Positions 33,898 through 44,061 are shown, numbered from the stretch's first letter. The stretch: DNA of 64,000 nucleotides from OLB9 sp041392785 (GCA_041392785.1 JAWKLK010000004.1:186001-250000); one strand, 5' to 3'. The notes: a model not told the origin generated them from the letters alone. Program-made: numbers and translations.

Positions 33898-35175
33898 TTA
33901 TTTTACTTCTTCTACACTTTTATCTGAATGCTCTGATTCGATGACTACTTCTACTTCTTCGATCTTAGTATCTGATTTTGAGAGGATAGTGAATGTATAA
34001 TTATCTATGCATATTTTCTCACCAACTTCTGGGATATTACCATGGGTCATTACTATTAGGCCAGATAGAGTGGTGAATTCATCAGAAGGAAATTGTAATT
34101 GAGGATATTTATTATTTAAGTAGTCAAGTTCCAATCTCCCTGAGAAGATAAATTCGTTGTCTGAAATTACAGTTTCTATCAGTGTTTCTACGTCATGCTC
34201 ATCCTCGATCTCACCAAAAATCTCTTCTAGTATATCTTCCAATGTGATCAAGCCCGCTGTTCCGCCGAATTCATCCACTACAATTGCAATATTTGAATTT
34301 GATTTTATAAAAGTATACATCAAATCTTGGACATTCATCACATCTGGAAAAAAGTCTATTTCTCTAATATTGCGTTTTAAATTTATATTTCTAAATAATT
34401 GTTGATGGTGTAAATAGCCTACCACATGTTCGATATCGGTGTCTACAACTATCAGCCTTGAATGTTTAGATTCAATAAATTGTTGTTTAATAGTTTCCAA
34501 ATCGTCATTTTTATCGAAGAATACGATCTCATTCCGTGGGATCATACAATCTTTGACTTTCAGTTGATTCAGGTTTAAAGCATTAGTTAATATTTCTTTA
34601 TCAATATTTTTTTTCTGTTCATCTACATTGCTATTGATATAATGCTCTAAGTCTAATTTTGTGATACTATTATCTTCAGGATTTGGCATTTGACCGAAAA
34701 TTAAACGAATCATAAGATTGCTGAAATGAGTAAGAATCTTTGAAGGGACAAGCAAAATCCACTGCGAAATCTTTAGGATAGATGAAAACCTGTAAATCAT
34801 TTCATCTGAATATAATCTAAAAATTGTTTTAGGTAAATATTCTCCAAAAATTAAAATAACTATAGTCATAATTATAGTTGCCGTAAAAGAAAAAAGAAAG
34901 CTGTTTTCAGGGATTATATGAGCAATGATAGGCTGGAGCAGTTTGCCGAAGAACAATGTGTACATTACAAGGACAATATTATTGCCAACAAGCATAGTAC
35001 TCAGAAATGTTTTCGGGTCTTTATATAGGTCATGTATCGCTTTTCCTTTGGCCATGCCTTTATTTTTGAATACCTCTACACTGAGTTTGTTGGCAGAGAG
35101 ATATGCTATTTCGCTTCCAGAAAAGAAAGCAGATAATAAAAGCATTAATATGGTCAATATTATTAAAACTAGCAT
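33898..35175 (-). CDS. CNNM/HlyC-CorC family membrane protein (DUF21-CBS-CorC_HlyC)
   Basis: 425 residues. An N-terminal DUF21 domain with four hydrophobic segments (residues about 1-150, including SAFFSGSEIAYLSA) is followed by a tandem CBS pair (about 195-315, with VKDCMIPRNEI and IVVDEFGGTAGLITLEDILEEIFGEI, read in parts) and a C-terminal CorC_HlyC domain. Probably a magnesium or other divalent-cation transporter; the haemolysin name is historical. Some relatives are GldE, but GldE is usually beside ssb/mutY, not here. It follows lptC and has its own promoter-like element. Confidence 0.88.
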   Translation of the reverse strand: MLVLIILTILMLLLSAFFSGSEIAYLSANKLSVEVFKNKGMAKGKAIHDLYKDPKTFLSTMLVGNNIVLVMYTLFFGKLLQPIIAHIIPENSFLFSFTATIIMTIVILIFGEYLPKTIFRLYSDEMIYRFSSILKISQWILLVPSKILTHFSNLMIRLIFGQMPNPEDNSITKLDLEHYINSNVDEQKKNIDKEILTNALNLNQLKVKDCMIPRNEIVFFDKNDDLETIKQQFIESKHSRLIVVDTDIEHVVGYLHHQQLFRNINLKRNIREIDFFPDVMNVQDLMYTFIKSNSNIAIVVDEFGGTAGLITLEDILEEIFGEIEDEHDVETLIETVISDNEFIFSGRLELDYLNNKYPQLQFPSDEFTTLSGLIVMTHGNIPEVGEKICIDNYTFTILSKSDTKIEEVEVVIESEHSDKSVEEVK

Positions 35176-35197
35176 ACTAAAAGATGAAATCTAGCCA

Positions 35198-35227
35198 CAA
35201 AGGTAGTTCTATAATTTGAATTTCAAT
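35198..35227 (-). promoter_or_regulatory. Candidate promoter for the CNNM-type gene
   Basis: Minus strand ATTG (35227-35224), an 18-base spacer, then TACCTTTG (35205-35198). It sits between the lptC stop and the ATG at 35175, so this gene may be transcribed apart from lptC. Confidence 0.5.
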
Positions 35228-35253
35228 AAAGATCCAATTTCTGGTTACTCTCA

Positions 35254-35829
35254 TTAATGAAATACCTTGGCAAATTCGGCAACATTAATTTTTCCCTGTA
35301 CTTTTCTTTTTATTTCAAATTTATTAAAAGATTGATTTGACTCAAACCCAAAACCGTACAAAGTGTCTCCACGTTTGGTCTGAGTGATTCTAACCAATTT
35401 TTCTGTTGTGATAGTTCGTTTTTCTTCATCCCAAATGAGTTCAGGACTTTCTAATTTATCAAATTTATTATTGTACACTATGACATTTCCCCTGGCAGTA
35501 ACCTTTTTTAATTTGTGGTCCCTTATAGCTGCGTCTGCTTTTAGCCAACTTTGGGGAGCCTGATTTTCATCTAAAAACTCAAGTAAAACTCCTTTTGGAA
35601 ACACATCCTTTTGATCATCTATACCTGTGTACCGCTCTAATTCCGGTGAGTGTATAATCATTTTAACCAGAGCAGAATCACTATATACTATTTTAATATT
35701 TTTCCCTCTCTGAATTTTTGATTTTAGATCTGCTGCCAAAACAGCATCAATTTCTTCAATGTCGTTTGAGCAAGCTTGTATTAATGTAATTATACAGCAA
35801 AATAGCAATATTCTCCTGAACGCAATCAT
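35254..35829 (-). CDS. lptC: LPS export ABC transporter periplasmic protein LptC
   Basis: 191 residues with a hydrophobic N-terminus and a lipobox-like IQAC at residue 20, so a lipoprotein or signal-anchored protein. The rest is the beta-jellyroll LptC fold: LKADAAIRDHKLKKVTARGNV and SPELIWDEEKRTITTEK. It would pass LPS from LptBFG to LptA in the periplasm. Its ATG overlaps the stop of the upstream type B T9SS protein (TAATG). Other lpt genes are not in the window. Confidence 0.85.
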   Translation of the reverse strand: MIAFRRILLFCCIITLIQACSNDIEEIDAVLAADLKSKIQRGKNIKIVYSDSALVKMIIHSPELERYTGIDDQKDVFPKGVLLEFLDENQAPQSWLKADAAIRDHKLKKVTARGNVIVYNNKFDKLESPELIWDEEKRTITTEKLVRITQTKRGDTLYGFGFESNQSFNKFEIKRKVQGKINVAEFAKVFH

Positions 35830-37967
35830 TATCTAAGTACAGTGAGATCGCCAGAAAAATTTTTTTCAGTTCCATCTAGAAATAATACCAATGCTCGCCA
35901 AGCGTATACACCAGGTACCACGTCTTTTCCTTTGAATGTACCATTCCATCCATTATCATATTGATTGCGATGATAGATTTTACTGCTATTTCCAGTAGAA
36001 ATAAGATTATCTTCTACACCTTGGAAGACAAGATTTCCCCATCTGTCATAAATCTCAAGAAGCAGTACTTTGTCCACGCTCTTGGTACCCCACACATTAA
36101 AAAAATCATTGTTTAATGAAGAGCCAGGTTTAAGAACGTTAGGGGTATAAATATTGAGATTTTTTACTACTCGGATTTCCACCATATCCTCACCTGTGCA
36201 CCCAGCGGTATCTGTAACCATCAATGTAAAGACTGTATTATTCACAGGACGCATTGTGGTAGTCAAAGAATTAGGATCGCCTAGTCCAGGTGACCAAAAA
36301 AATGCATCATCAGTTTTCTTTGGATAATAATCACCAAAAAGCATAATACTATCTCCTAACTCTATCTCCATATCTAAACCCGCATTGACTATGATAGGAG
36401 GTGGTGCGCCTACAGAAATATCAATAGAATCAATACACCCTTTTATATCTCTAATTTTCAAGGAATAATTACCTTCACTCAAATTTAAAAAATTTGGATT
36501 CGGCTGGTAGGGACCATCGTTTATACTAAATCTGTATTCAGGAGCTCCACGTACACCTTGAGCTGTGACTTTACCATTTTCTTCACCAAAGCAAATCACA
36601 TCAAAACTTTGTGCAGTTACATCCAATGTAGATGTATCTTTACAGCATGGATTGACATAAAACTCCACTATTTTCGTCACAGTACATCCTCTTGTACTTG
36701 TGACAGTAAGCGCGGCTACTTTATCGCCGAAAGATGCATATGTAATGTCAAATGGTCCTATGCCTGATCCATTTAGAGGAGTAGCCCTATCTCCAAAATT
36801 CCATGAATAACTATCTATTGGATCTGTTTGTGATATCGATGTATTGATGACAGTGACAGATTTATCACATTCAAAGGCATTATTTGCATTGATTTCAAAA
36901 TCTGGTTCAGGGCCTAAAAATGTCCCGCTTCCCCCAAACTCAATGTCAAATCCTTTTCCATCATGGTCAAAATTATTTACTATCAATACATATGACTTTC
37001 CCACTTCCATATTGATGGCACTCACAAAATTATTATTCCCAGCTTGACATCCAGGGTCTTCCATAATATCCGGATCACCTTCCATCAATCCCGTAGGACC
37101 ATTGCAACCTGACCACTGGGAAATAGGAGCAGGAGTGTTATTTGCAAGATTTGCACCAGAAGCCATACATCTTAAAAGTTTTTTATTGCTGCAATCATCT
37201 ATACCATTGGGTAGCTCATATAAGGCAAAGTCTAAGTCCACAGCTTCAATCAATTTATTTGTAAAATCATTGGGGGTAAGAGTAAAAGTAAGGGTTCCTG
37301 CCGTGTCGCAAGTCCATTTATACCAAACCGATTGTGATTCGTTACTGATACAATTGCCTTGTTCTATTTCATTTGTATCATCACCAATACCAGAAAGGCT
37401 TTGGACTACGAATGGATTTTTATCACATAGCACTACAGCACTCTTACAATCAGACTCTGGAAAGGGAACTGGAATAAAACTCTCAATACATAATTTGAAA
37501 TTTCCTTCACTGCCTACCGGACTTTCTATCATAATATAGTAAACATGACCGATAGTCAGTTCTGTGACTATAATTTCATTAAAATTTGATGTTCTCCCAG
37601 GAGAACAGCTATTCAAAGAGTTGCAGTCATCATAGAGAAGGATTTTTGGATTCTTAATCGATTGTACATTGTTATCTCCAAATACTTTAATTAAGACCCC
37701 TGGTTTTGTCGCAGTAAAACTGAACCAAACCCCATTTTGGAATCCAATAGATACACAATTATGTGGTTGTGTAGGATCTGCGGTCGCTCCAAAATTAGTA
37801 AATTCATTATCAGATGAGCAATAACTATTTACATTTGGTAGATAAGTGGCATATGCGCAATCATCGTTTTGAACTTGACCATAAATATTAAATGCAGCTG
37901 TCATTAATATAAGGGCAACAATTCCAAATCTATTTCTAAATGATCTAAAAAGTTTAAATTTCAACAT
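35829..37967 (-). CDS. Secreted PKD-domain protein with type B (gliding-associated) T9SS C-terminal domain
   Basis: 712 residues from ATG 37967. A signal peptide (about residues 1-30, ending NIYGQ) is followed by two beta-sandwich regions each opening with a Cys-rich DDCAYAT- or SDCKSAV-like start. A PKD-like domain (SYSWNFGDRATP) lies about residues 350-440, and a SprB-like repeat stretch (CFGEENGKVTAQGVRG) follows. The end is a type B sorting domain: IYDRWGNLVFQG, GWNGTFKGKDVVPGVYAW. Many paired cysteines suit an extracellular protein. It overlaps lptC by one base. Confidence 0.87.
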   Translation of the reverse strand: MLKFKLFRSFRNRFGIVALILMTAAFNIYGQVQNDDCAYATYLPNVNSYCSSDNEFTNFGATADPTQPHNCVSIGFQNGVWFSFTATKPGVLIKVFGDNNVQSIKNPKILLYDDCNSLNSCSPGRTSNFNEIIVTELTIGHVYYIMIESPVGSEGNFKLCIESFIPVPFPESDCKSAVVLCDKNPFVVQSLSGIGDDTNEIEQGNCISNESQSVWYKWTCDTAGTLTFTLTPNDFTNKLIEAVDLDFALYELPNGIDDCSNKKLLRCMASGANLANNTPAPISQWSGCNGPTGLMEGDPDIMEDPGCQAGNNNFVSAINMEVGKSYVLIVNNFDHDGKGFDIEFGGSGTFLGPEPDFEINANNAFECDKSVTVINTSISQTDPIDSYSWNFGDRATPLNGSGIGPFDITYASFGDKVAALTVTSTRGCTVTKIVEFYVNPCCKDTSTLDVTAQSFDVICFGEENGKVTAQGVRGAPEYRFSINDGPYQPNPNFLNLSEGNYSLKIRDIKGCIDSIDISVGAPPPIIVNAGLDMEIELGDSIMLFGDYYPKKTDDAFFWSPGLGDPNSLTTTMRPVNNTVFTLMVTDTAGCTGEDMVEIRVVKNLNIYTPNVLKPGSSLNNDFFNVWGTKSVDKVLLLEIYDRWGNLVFQGVEDNLISTGNSSKIYHRNQYDNGWNGTFKGKDVVPGVYAWRALVLFLDGTEKNFSGDLTVLR

Positions 37968-38280
37968 AATGCAAATGTAAAACAATATTGAAAAACACAT
38001 CAATGGTAATAAAGGTTGGTATAATGACGTACAAATTAACTGAATGTCATCGTTGAGTCAATTTAGATTGTAAATTTTCGCTACAATTTAGAAATTGTCT
38101 GTAACAATTTGTAATTGCTTGAATTTTAACAATAAGTTTTTAATATATATTATAGTTTACCGAATGAATAATCTACATGATATCAAAAATTTTTATATGT
38201 TAAAATTCATGAGCTATGAGTTTTTTCTCGCAATAATTTCATTTCTTGCGCTTGAATATCAATTTGATATAAAAAATAAG

Positions 38281-39246
38281 ATGTTAAAAAAGAATTCATT
38301 CTTATGTCTATTTTTTATTGTGGCATTATTATTGGAGATACAATCGCAGCAATTGCCTCAACTGAGTCAGCAAATGCTGTATAAGTATCAATATAATCCT
38401 GCTTACGGCGGGATGGAAAGATCTTTGAATATTATTTCTATCTATAGAGCTCAATATTTGAGTTTGGTAGGAAGTCCTAAAATACTTAATTTAAGTATTG
38501 ATTTGCCGTTGTATAGATTGCATGGAGCTGGAGGTGTCAGTTTTTATCAGGCTAATAGCGGACTTATCAGTAATTCGAATGTAAAATTTTCTTATAATTA
38601 TGTGCAAGGATTTGAATTTGGATTAGTATCGATAGGTGGTAGGTTAGGAATTGATAGAATTGTTATTGACAATTCGGCAATTACAACACCAGGTGGCGAT
38701 TATGCCACGATTATAGATCACAATGATCCAATTCTTTATGGTACAAAAGCTGGGATAAGTCCTACATACGAATTGGGATTATATTTCATGTCAAGATCAT
38801 ATCAATGTGGTTTAACATTTGCAGACTATCCTGGATTTGAGCAGATCAATAAAGACAAGTTTTATAAGAAATCGTGGTATTCGACGATGTTTTTTGAATA
38901 TACAAATAGAAGTTTAGAAGCTTACTTAATAAAGCCTTCAATTTTAATCAAAGCAAATTCTAATGTAATTCAAACGGATCTAAATGCAGTTATAGAACAC
39001 AAAGATGGTCTTTTGGGTGGAATTAGTTTTAGGGGATATGATCGCAATTCAATTGACGCTATTGTGATTATGGCAGGTGGAAGAATTTCGAACAATTTGC
39101 GTGTTGTTTATAGTTATGACATGGGTATTTCATCATTGAAAACGGTTCATGAAGGGAGCCATGAAATTTCATTTTCTTATGGTTTTCAAACGAACATTGG
39201 AAGAGGTCAAGCTTTGCCAGTGATATATAACACCAGAGATTTATAA
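38281..39246 (+). CDS. porP: PorP/SprF family T9SS outer membrane protein (T9SS core cluster member)
   Basis: 321 residues from ATG 38281. A longer frame runs back to 38095, but this ATG gives a clean signal peptide (MLKKNSFLCLFFIVALLLEIQSQ-like, residues 1-21). The mature part begins with the family signature QQMLYKYQYNPAYGG and IYRAQYL, and continues as an outer-membrane beta barrel (GISFRGY, YSYDMGIS). It precedes gldK by 304 bases. That matches the porP-porK-porL-porM-porN order of the type IX secretion system, so porP is a fair call, although PorP/SprF paralogues are numerous. Confidence 0.85.
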   Translation: MLKKNSFLCLFFIVALLLEIQSQQLPQLSQQMLYKYQYNPAYGGMERSLNIISIYRAQYLSLVGSPKILNLSIDLPLYRLHGAGGVSFYQANSGLISNSNVKFSYNYVQGFEFGLVSIGGRLGIDRIVIDNSAITTPGGDYATIIDHNDPILYGTKAGISPTYELGLYFMSRSYQCGLTFADYPGFEQINKDKFYKKSWYSTMFFEYTNRSLEAYLIKPSILIKANSNVIQTDLNAVIEHKDGLLGGISFRGYDRNSIDAIVIMAGGRISNNLRVVYSYDMGISSLKTVHEGSHEISFSYGFQTNIGRGQALPVIYNTRDL

Positions 39247-39550
39247 GAGCTAAGTAGATGATGTTATTAGTTAAATTTATTTAAAATATGATTTTATAGA
39301 ATGTGATAATAGCAAATTTTCTTCTATAAAGTTATAAAAACATGCATCAAAATATTTGATTGTTAAAAGTTTAATAAAACATACAATAATCGATTAAAAG
39401 AAGCGTTATTTAAAAGCTAAAGAGTTTTTTCCAAAGATAAAAATATTTTAAAATCGTCAATAAATTATTGGTAGTTTTAAAATAGTAATTTATCTTTACG
39501 CCGCTTTAATCCAAAAATTGGAATTTTTAAGGTAAAATCGCTAAAGTAAA
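39247..39550. other. 304-base A+T-rich gap between porP and gldK
   Basis: No coding frame can be supported here. It holds a promoter-like pair for gldK near its end (39468-39498). I see no hairpin terminator after porP. Confidence 0.5.
39468..39498 (+). promoter_or_regulatory. Candidate promoter for gldK-gldL-gldM-gldN
   Basis: TTGG at 39468-39471, a 19-base spacer and TATCTTTA at 39491-39498 match the Bacteroidota promoter with one mismatch in each box. The gldK ATG is 52 bases downstream. Confidence 0.5.
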
Positions 39551-40792
39551 ATGAAAAGTTTATCAAGTTTAAGTGCCGTTGTATTGGCTTTTATTCTTTT
39601 TTCATCCTGTGGTAAGGAGGAATCTGGTCAACTGATCGGATCTCAAAACAGACCTGCGTGGGGTGGATTTAATCCATTTGGGATGGTGTATGTGCCTTCT
39701 GGTACATTGACTATTGGTCAGAGTGATCAGGATGTTTTTAGCACCTATTCTCAGAGGTCTAAAGCATTATCTATATCAGGATTTTTTATGGATGACACCG
39801 AGATCACAAACAACGAGTATCGTCAGTTTGTGGAGTGGGTTAGAGATTCCACAGCAAGAACAATCCTTGGTTATGTAGATGATCCTGATGGAGATGGAGT
39901 GGAACAGTTAGACTGGGAAACTGAATTGGATTATGAAATAGATGGAGAATCTCTTCAAGAAATGTATTTCCAAGGTGATATGGCCTTTGAAGGAAAAAAG
40001 GAGTTGGATTATGCATCATTAAAGTACAAATACCAATGGATAGATTGGCAGAAAGCAGCGCACGATAAGACTGCTACTAGAAAATCTTTAATTAAAAAGG
40101 AAGAAGTAAAAATATTTCCAGATACTTTATGTTGGATACGCGATTTCACCTATTCTTATAATGAACCACAAACAAGAAATTATTTTTGGCACCCTGCCTT
40201 TGATGATTATCCAGTTGTTGGAGTCAATTGGAAACAAGCAACTGCTTTTTGCAATTGGAGAACAAAGTTATGGAATATGTTTAAAGAAGATGAGCCCAAT
40301 ACAGAAGAGTTTAGACTTCCGTCAGAAGCTGAATGGGAATATGCAGCGAGAGGAGGACATGACTTGTCTCCTTATCCTTGGGGAGGCCCGTACATGAGGA
40401 ATTCAAAGGGATGTCTGTTGGCAAACTTCAAGCCTGGAAGAGGAAATTATCCTGAAGATGGTGGCATGCACACTGTTAAAGCTGATGCCTATTTCCCTAA
40501 TGATTATGGTCTTTATTGTATGGCGGGTAATGTGGCAGAATGGACATCTTCAGCATTTCATGAAAATGCGTATGATCAGGAGCATGATTTGAATGCTGAC
40601 TATAGATATGATGCAAATGACAGTGACCCAGAAGCATACAAGAGGAAAGTTTTGAGAGGAGGATCATGGAAAGATGTCGCATATTATTGTCAGACAGGTA
40701 CAAGATCTTGGGAATTTCAGGATACTAGTAAGTCTTATATAGGTTTCAGGTGTGTGATTACATTCTTGGGACGATCTATTAATGACTTTTAA
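39551..40792 (+). CDS. gldK: T9SS lipoprotein GldK/PorK
   Basis: 413 residues. Signal peptide with a lipobox (LFSSC, Cys near residue 20), then a formylglycine-generating-enzyme-like (SUMF/FGE sulfatase-modifying) fold: FMDDTEITNNEYRQFVEWV, VVGVNWKQATAFCNW, FRLPSEAEWEYAARGG, MAGNVAEWTSSA and a C-terminal RGGSWKD. With GldN it forms the periplasmic ring of the secretion machine under the outer membrane. The following gldL, gldM, gldN order confirms GldK rather than its paralogue GldJ. Confidence 0.95.
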   Translation: MKSLSSLSAVVLAFILFSSCGKEESGQLIGSQNRPAWGGFNPFGMVYVPSGTLTIGQSDQDVFSTYSQRSKALSISGFFMDDTEITNNEYRQFVEWVRDSTARTILGYVDDPDGDGVEQLDWETELDYEIDGESLQEMYFQGDMAFEGKKELDYASLKYKYQWIDWQKAAHDKTATRKSLIKKEEVKIFPDTLCWIRDFTYSYNEPQTRNYFWHPAFDDYPVVGVNWKQATAFCNWRTKLWNMFKEDEPNTEEFRLPSEAEWEYAARGGHDLSPYPWGGPYMRNSKGCLLANFKPGRGNYPEDGGMHTVKADAYFPNDYGLYCMAGNVAEWTSSAFHENAYDQEHDLNADYRYDANDSDPEAYKRKVLRGGSWKDVAYYCQTGTRSWEFQDTSKSYIGFRCVITFLGRSINDF

Positions 40793-40892
40793 TATTCAAA
40801 CTAGTTTTTTTTTATTAGGCTAAAGTAGTTGCATTAAATGCGACTTTATAGAAATATCAATTTTTTTAACTAATCACAAAATTTTAATTACA

Positions 40893-41480
40893 ATGAGTTT
40901 TTTCAAATCACCTTCATTTAAGTATCTTAAAAACTTGCTCATAGGTCTTGGTGCATCTGTCGTAATGATTGGAGCATTAGGAAAATTAAATAGTACTTCT
41001 TGGGGAGGTATGGCTATTACAGCTGGACTTTTGGTGGAAGCATTTCTATTTGCAATGTTGGGAATTTTAGGACCTGAAAAAGACTATTATTGGGAGAAAT
41101 TATATCCTGGATTGGATAACTATAGTTCACACCTTACACCATTGACAGAGGGAGACACAGGTGCATCGGCTCACGCTAGAGGATTGAATGCAGATGTTGT
41201 TGAAAACAAATTAGGTGGCATGCTTTCTGAACTTCAGTCTATGTCTAAAAGTTTGGGATCACTTAAAGCACTACAAGAAGTAGATTTTTCAAAAACTGGT
41301 GATCAACTGAAGACAATGAACAACTTCTATAACAGAATGAATGAAGCGATGAATTCGCTGAATGAAAGTGTAGAAGACACAAAACAATATCAAGCACAAA
41401 TGTCAAGTTTAAGTAAAAATCTTACTTCCTTGAATGGTGTATATGGAAATATCTTGTCTGCTTATAATGTTAAATCATAG
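40893..41480 (+). CDS. gldL: T9SS inner-membrane motor protein GldL/PorL
   Basis: 195 residues. Two transmembrane helices lie about residues 12-30 and 36-56 (LIGLGASVVMIGALGKL and MAITAGLLVEAFLFAMLGILG, read in parts), with a Glu inside the second helix that is the expected proton-relay residue. A cytoplasmic helical tail follows from residue 60. With GldM it forms the proton-driven rotary motor that powers T9SS. It follows gldK by 100 bases. Confidence 0.95.
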   Translation: MSFFKSPSFKYLKNLLIGLGASVVMIGALGKLNSTSWGGMAITAGLLVEAFLFAMLGILGPEKDYYWEKLYPGLDNYSSHLTPLTEGDTGASAHARGLNADVVENKLGGMLSELQSMSKSLGSLKALQEVDFSKTGDQLKTMNNFYNRMNEAMNSLNESVEDTKQYQAQMSSLSKNLTSLNGVYGNILSAYNVKS

Positions 41481-41526
41481 TAGATATCCCGAAAACATTT
41501 TTTATTCATATTTAAAATAACAAAAC

Positions 41527-43077
41527 ATGTCAATTCCTAAGGAACCGCGGCAGTTGATGATAAACGTGATGTATCTCGTACTGACTGCGTTGTTGGCATT
41601 AAATGTATCGGCGGAGATCTTCAATGCATTTAATATGGTAGATAAAGGCTTACTTAAAGCCAATGATGCATTGGACGCTGCCAACAAAGAAATGCCTGAT
41701 CAAATTAAAAAGAGTGCTGAGAAAGGGCCTCAATATAAAGTGTATGCTGATCGTGTAGATGTGGCTGCTCAGATTTCTAAAGAAGGTACTTCATATATTG
41801 ATGGAATCAAACAATTTATGGTTGATAACAGTGGAGGATATCATGAAGTAGATGGTATACAGCAGCTCAAAGCTCAAAGAGATTATGATGTAACAACCCG
41901 TTTACTTGTAAATGATGGAAAGGGTGAAGAACTTCAAAAGAAAATCTTAGAGTTAAAGGACAAGTTTTTGGCTCTCGTTGATGAGCCAGATAGAGCAGCA
42001 TTTGCTTCTAAATTGCCTTTAAATATAGATGATGACACTTGGAAAAAGTCAGCAAATAAAAAGGCAAATTGGGCTGATTTTACTTTTGGACATATGCCTC
42101 TAGGAGCTGTTATGCCAATTTTTTCAAAGTTTTCAAATGACGTAAAGAGTTCTGAAGCAGCAGTTTTAAACTATCTTGCAGGAAAAGTTGGTCTTACTCA
42201 AGAAGTGGTTTTAGACCAATTCAGAGTTGTGTCATCACCTAAAAAGTCATATGTGATCAAAGGAGAGAAATTTGAAACTGAAGTATTCCTATCAGCTTCA
42301 GCTGGTAAGTCTAGTAATACAGGTATCAAAATCTCTGTAAATGGAGCACCACTTGCTGTAAATCAAGAAGGCGCTGCACAGTGGTCTACTACTGCTGGTG
42401 AAGTAGGTGTTAAAAAATATGAAGCGGTTGCAAATGTTTACAACCCTGTCACTAAAGAAACAAAATCATATAAACAGACTTTCGAATATGAAGTAGGTGA
42501 AAGATCTGTGACTGTTTCTGCATCTAAAATGAATGTTTTTTACATTGGTGTGGATAATCCAGTGGAAGTTTCTGCAGCCGGTGTGCCATCAGCTCAGATT
42601 AAAGTATCTATGTCAGGTGGAGATATAAGCAGGAATGGTGATGGTACTTTTACTGCGAGAGTTTCAGGTCCTCAGGGACAAAAAGCAGTAGTAAGTGTCT
42701 CTGCGCCTGGTATGAATGGATCAAAAGAATTTAGAATCAAAAGAATCCCTGACCCAACACCTATGTTAGGTGGTAGAGAAAGAGGTGGAAAAATTGGAAA
42801 TGGAACCTTCAAGGCATTGGATGCTATGATTCCAATTTTGGAGAATTTCGATTTTGATGCTAAGTGTAATATGGCTGGTTTTACTTTAGTTAGAGTAGCG
42901 AAACGTCAGGATCCGGAAACAGCACCTAATAGAGGAGCCAGGATTGATGGTACAGCTGGTGCTTTGCAAAACAAAGCTCAACCAGGTGATAAGTACATAT
43001 TTCAAGATGTAAAGTGTAAATGTCCAGGTGATGTGGCAGACCGTAATTTAGGTCAGCTCGTATTCGACATTCAATAG
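41527..43077 (+). CDS. gldM: T9SS motor protein GldM/PorM
   Basis: 516 residues. One N-terminal transmembrane helix (PRQLMINVMYLVLTALLALNVSAE, read in parts, residues about 8-30), then a long periplasmic rod of four domains: a helical D1 (to about residue 220) and three beta domains D2-D4. The sequence PKEPRQLMINVMYLVLTA at the start is a family hallmark. It links the GldL motor to the GldK-GldN ring. 46 bases separate it from gldL. Confidence 0.96.
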   Translation: MSIPKEPRQLMINVMYLVLTALLALNVSAEIFNAFNMVDKGLLKANDALDAANKEMPDQIKKSAEKGPQYKVYADRVDVAAQISKEGTSYIDGIKQFMVDNSGGYHEVDGIQQLKAQRDYDVTTRLLVNDGKGEELQKKILELKDKFLALVDEPDRAAFASKLPLNIDDDTWKKSANKKANWADFTFGHMPLGAVMPIFSKFSNDVKSSEAAVLNYLAGKVGLTQEVVLDQFRVVSSPKKSYVIKGEKFETEVFLSASAGKSSNTGIKISVNGAPLAVNQEGAAQWSTTAGEVGVKKYEAVANVYNPVTKETKSYKQTFEYEVGERSVTVSASKMNVFYIGVDNPVEVSAAGVPSAQIKVSMSGGDISRNGDGTFTARVSGPQGQKAVVSVSAPGMNGSKEFRIKRIPDPTPMLGGRERGGKIGNGTFKALDAMIPILENFDFDAKCNMAGFTLVRVAKRQDPETAPNRGARIDGTAGALQNKAQPGDKYIFQDVKCKCPGDVADRNLGQLVFDIQ

Positions 43078-43145
43078 TGATTCGTAGATTGAGCTATGGC
43101 TCTAAATAACCAAGAGAACATTGGTAAACTTTTTTAAATTTTAAT

Positions 43146-44045
43146 ATGATGAAATCATTTTTTAATTTTCTTTTATTGTTTATAGTTTTCACTGTAACAA
43201 GTAAGATTTACGCTCAGGTTCAACCCTTGAAGGCGGAGGAGATAAAAACAGAGTCGTCTCAGCCGACAGAGGATATTTTTGTTGACGATATAGTGAATAA
43301 ACGTATTGTTGTAGAAAATAGATTTATGGCTTTGCAACCCATTAGGGAGGCAGATATCGCTTGGGAAAAGAGAATCCAGAGAGTTATTGACACAAGGGAA
43401 AAACTGAATCTTCCTTTCAGAAGTCAAGAGCTTAACTTGTTTAATACTTTTAAGGAAATGATAATAAACAAGGAGATTACAGCTTTCTCTGATGAACAAT
43501 TCAAAAATGTATTGACAGCGGAGCAAGTCGAAGGTAAAATGGTATCTTATGACACAATTATTGCTTTGGATCCAGATACATACGAGGAGATCATCAAGAT
43601 TGGTAAGAATGATATCAACTGGGAAAAAGTAAATCAGTATAGAATTAAGGAAGTTTGGTATTTTGATAAGCAGCGTTCTGTAATGGATGTTCGAATTTTA
43701 GGTATTGCACCTATTTATCAAAGTCCAAAGGATGAAGAAGCAGGTATTCCACCAGCTCCTATATTCTGGATATACTATCCTGAAGCTAGAGAACCTCTTT
43801 CAAAACACCGAGTGTTTAATGAGGAGAATGACATTGCTCCTATGACTTGGGCTGATTTATTTGATCAAAGAATATTTTCATCATATATTTATAAAAGATC
43901 AAACGTATTGGATTATAGGTTGAAGGATTTTTATGTTCCAGACCCTAATGATGATTCCAACAGATCTGGAGTGGATCTATTATTACACTCTGAAAAAATT
44001 AAGAATGAATTACTTAATTTTGAAGTGGATCTTTGGGAGTATTAG
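43146..44045 (+). CDS. gldN: T9SS periplasmic ring protein GldN/PorN
   Basis: 299 residues with a Sec signal peptide (residues 1-23, ending SKIYAQ). The family motifs DIAWEKRIQRVIDTREKLN, EVWYFDKQRSVMDVRILGIAP and FWIYYPEAREPL are visible. It binds GldK to form the large periplasmic ring. It is the last gene of the cluster and is followed by a strong terminator. ATG 43146 and 43149 are both possible starts. Confidence 0.95.
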   Translation: MMKSFFNFLLLFIVFTVTSKIYAQVQPLKAEEIKTESSQPTEDIFVDDIVNKRIVVENRFMALQPIREADIAWEKRIQRVIDTREKLNLPFRSQELNLFNTFKEMIINKEITAFSDEQFKNVLTAEQVEGKMVSYDTIIALDPDTYEEIIKIGKNDINWEKVNQYRIKEVWYFDKQRSVMDVRILGIAPIYQSPKDEEAGIPPAPIFWIYYPEAREPLSKHRVFNEENDIAPMTWADLFDQRIFSSYIYKRSNVLDYRLKDFYVPDPNDDSNRSGVDLLLHSEKIKNELLNFEVDLWEY

Positions 44046-44061
44046 AATATTCCTCTGATAT

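Noticed and set aside
33898..35175. Naming the CNNM-type gene gldE or a haemolysin
   Set aside because: It lacks the usual gldE context and the haemolysin label for this family rests on old annotation; a cation transporter is a safer call.
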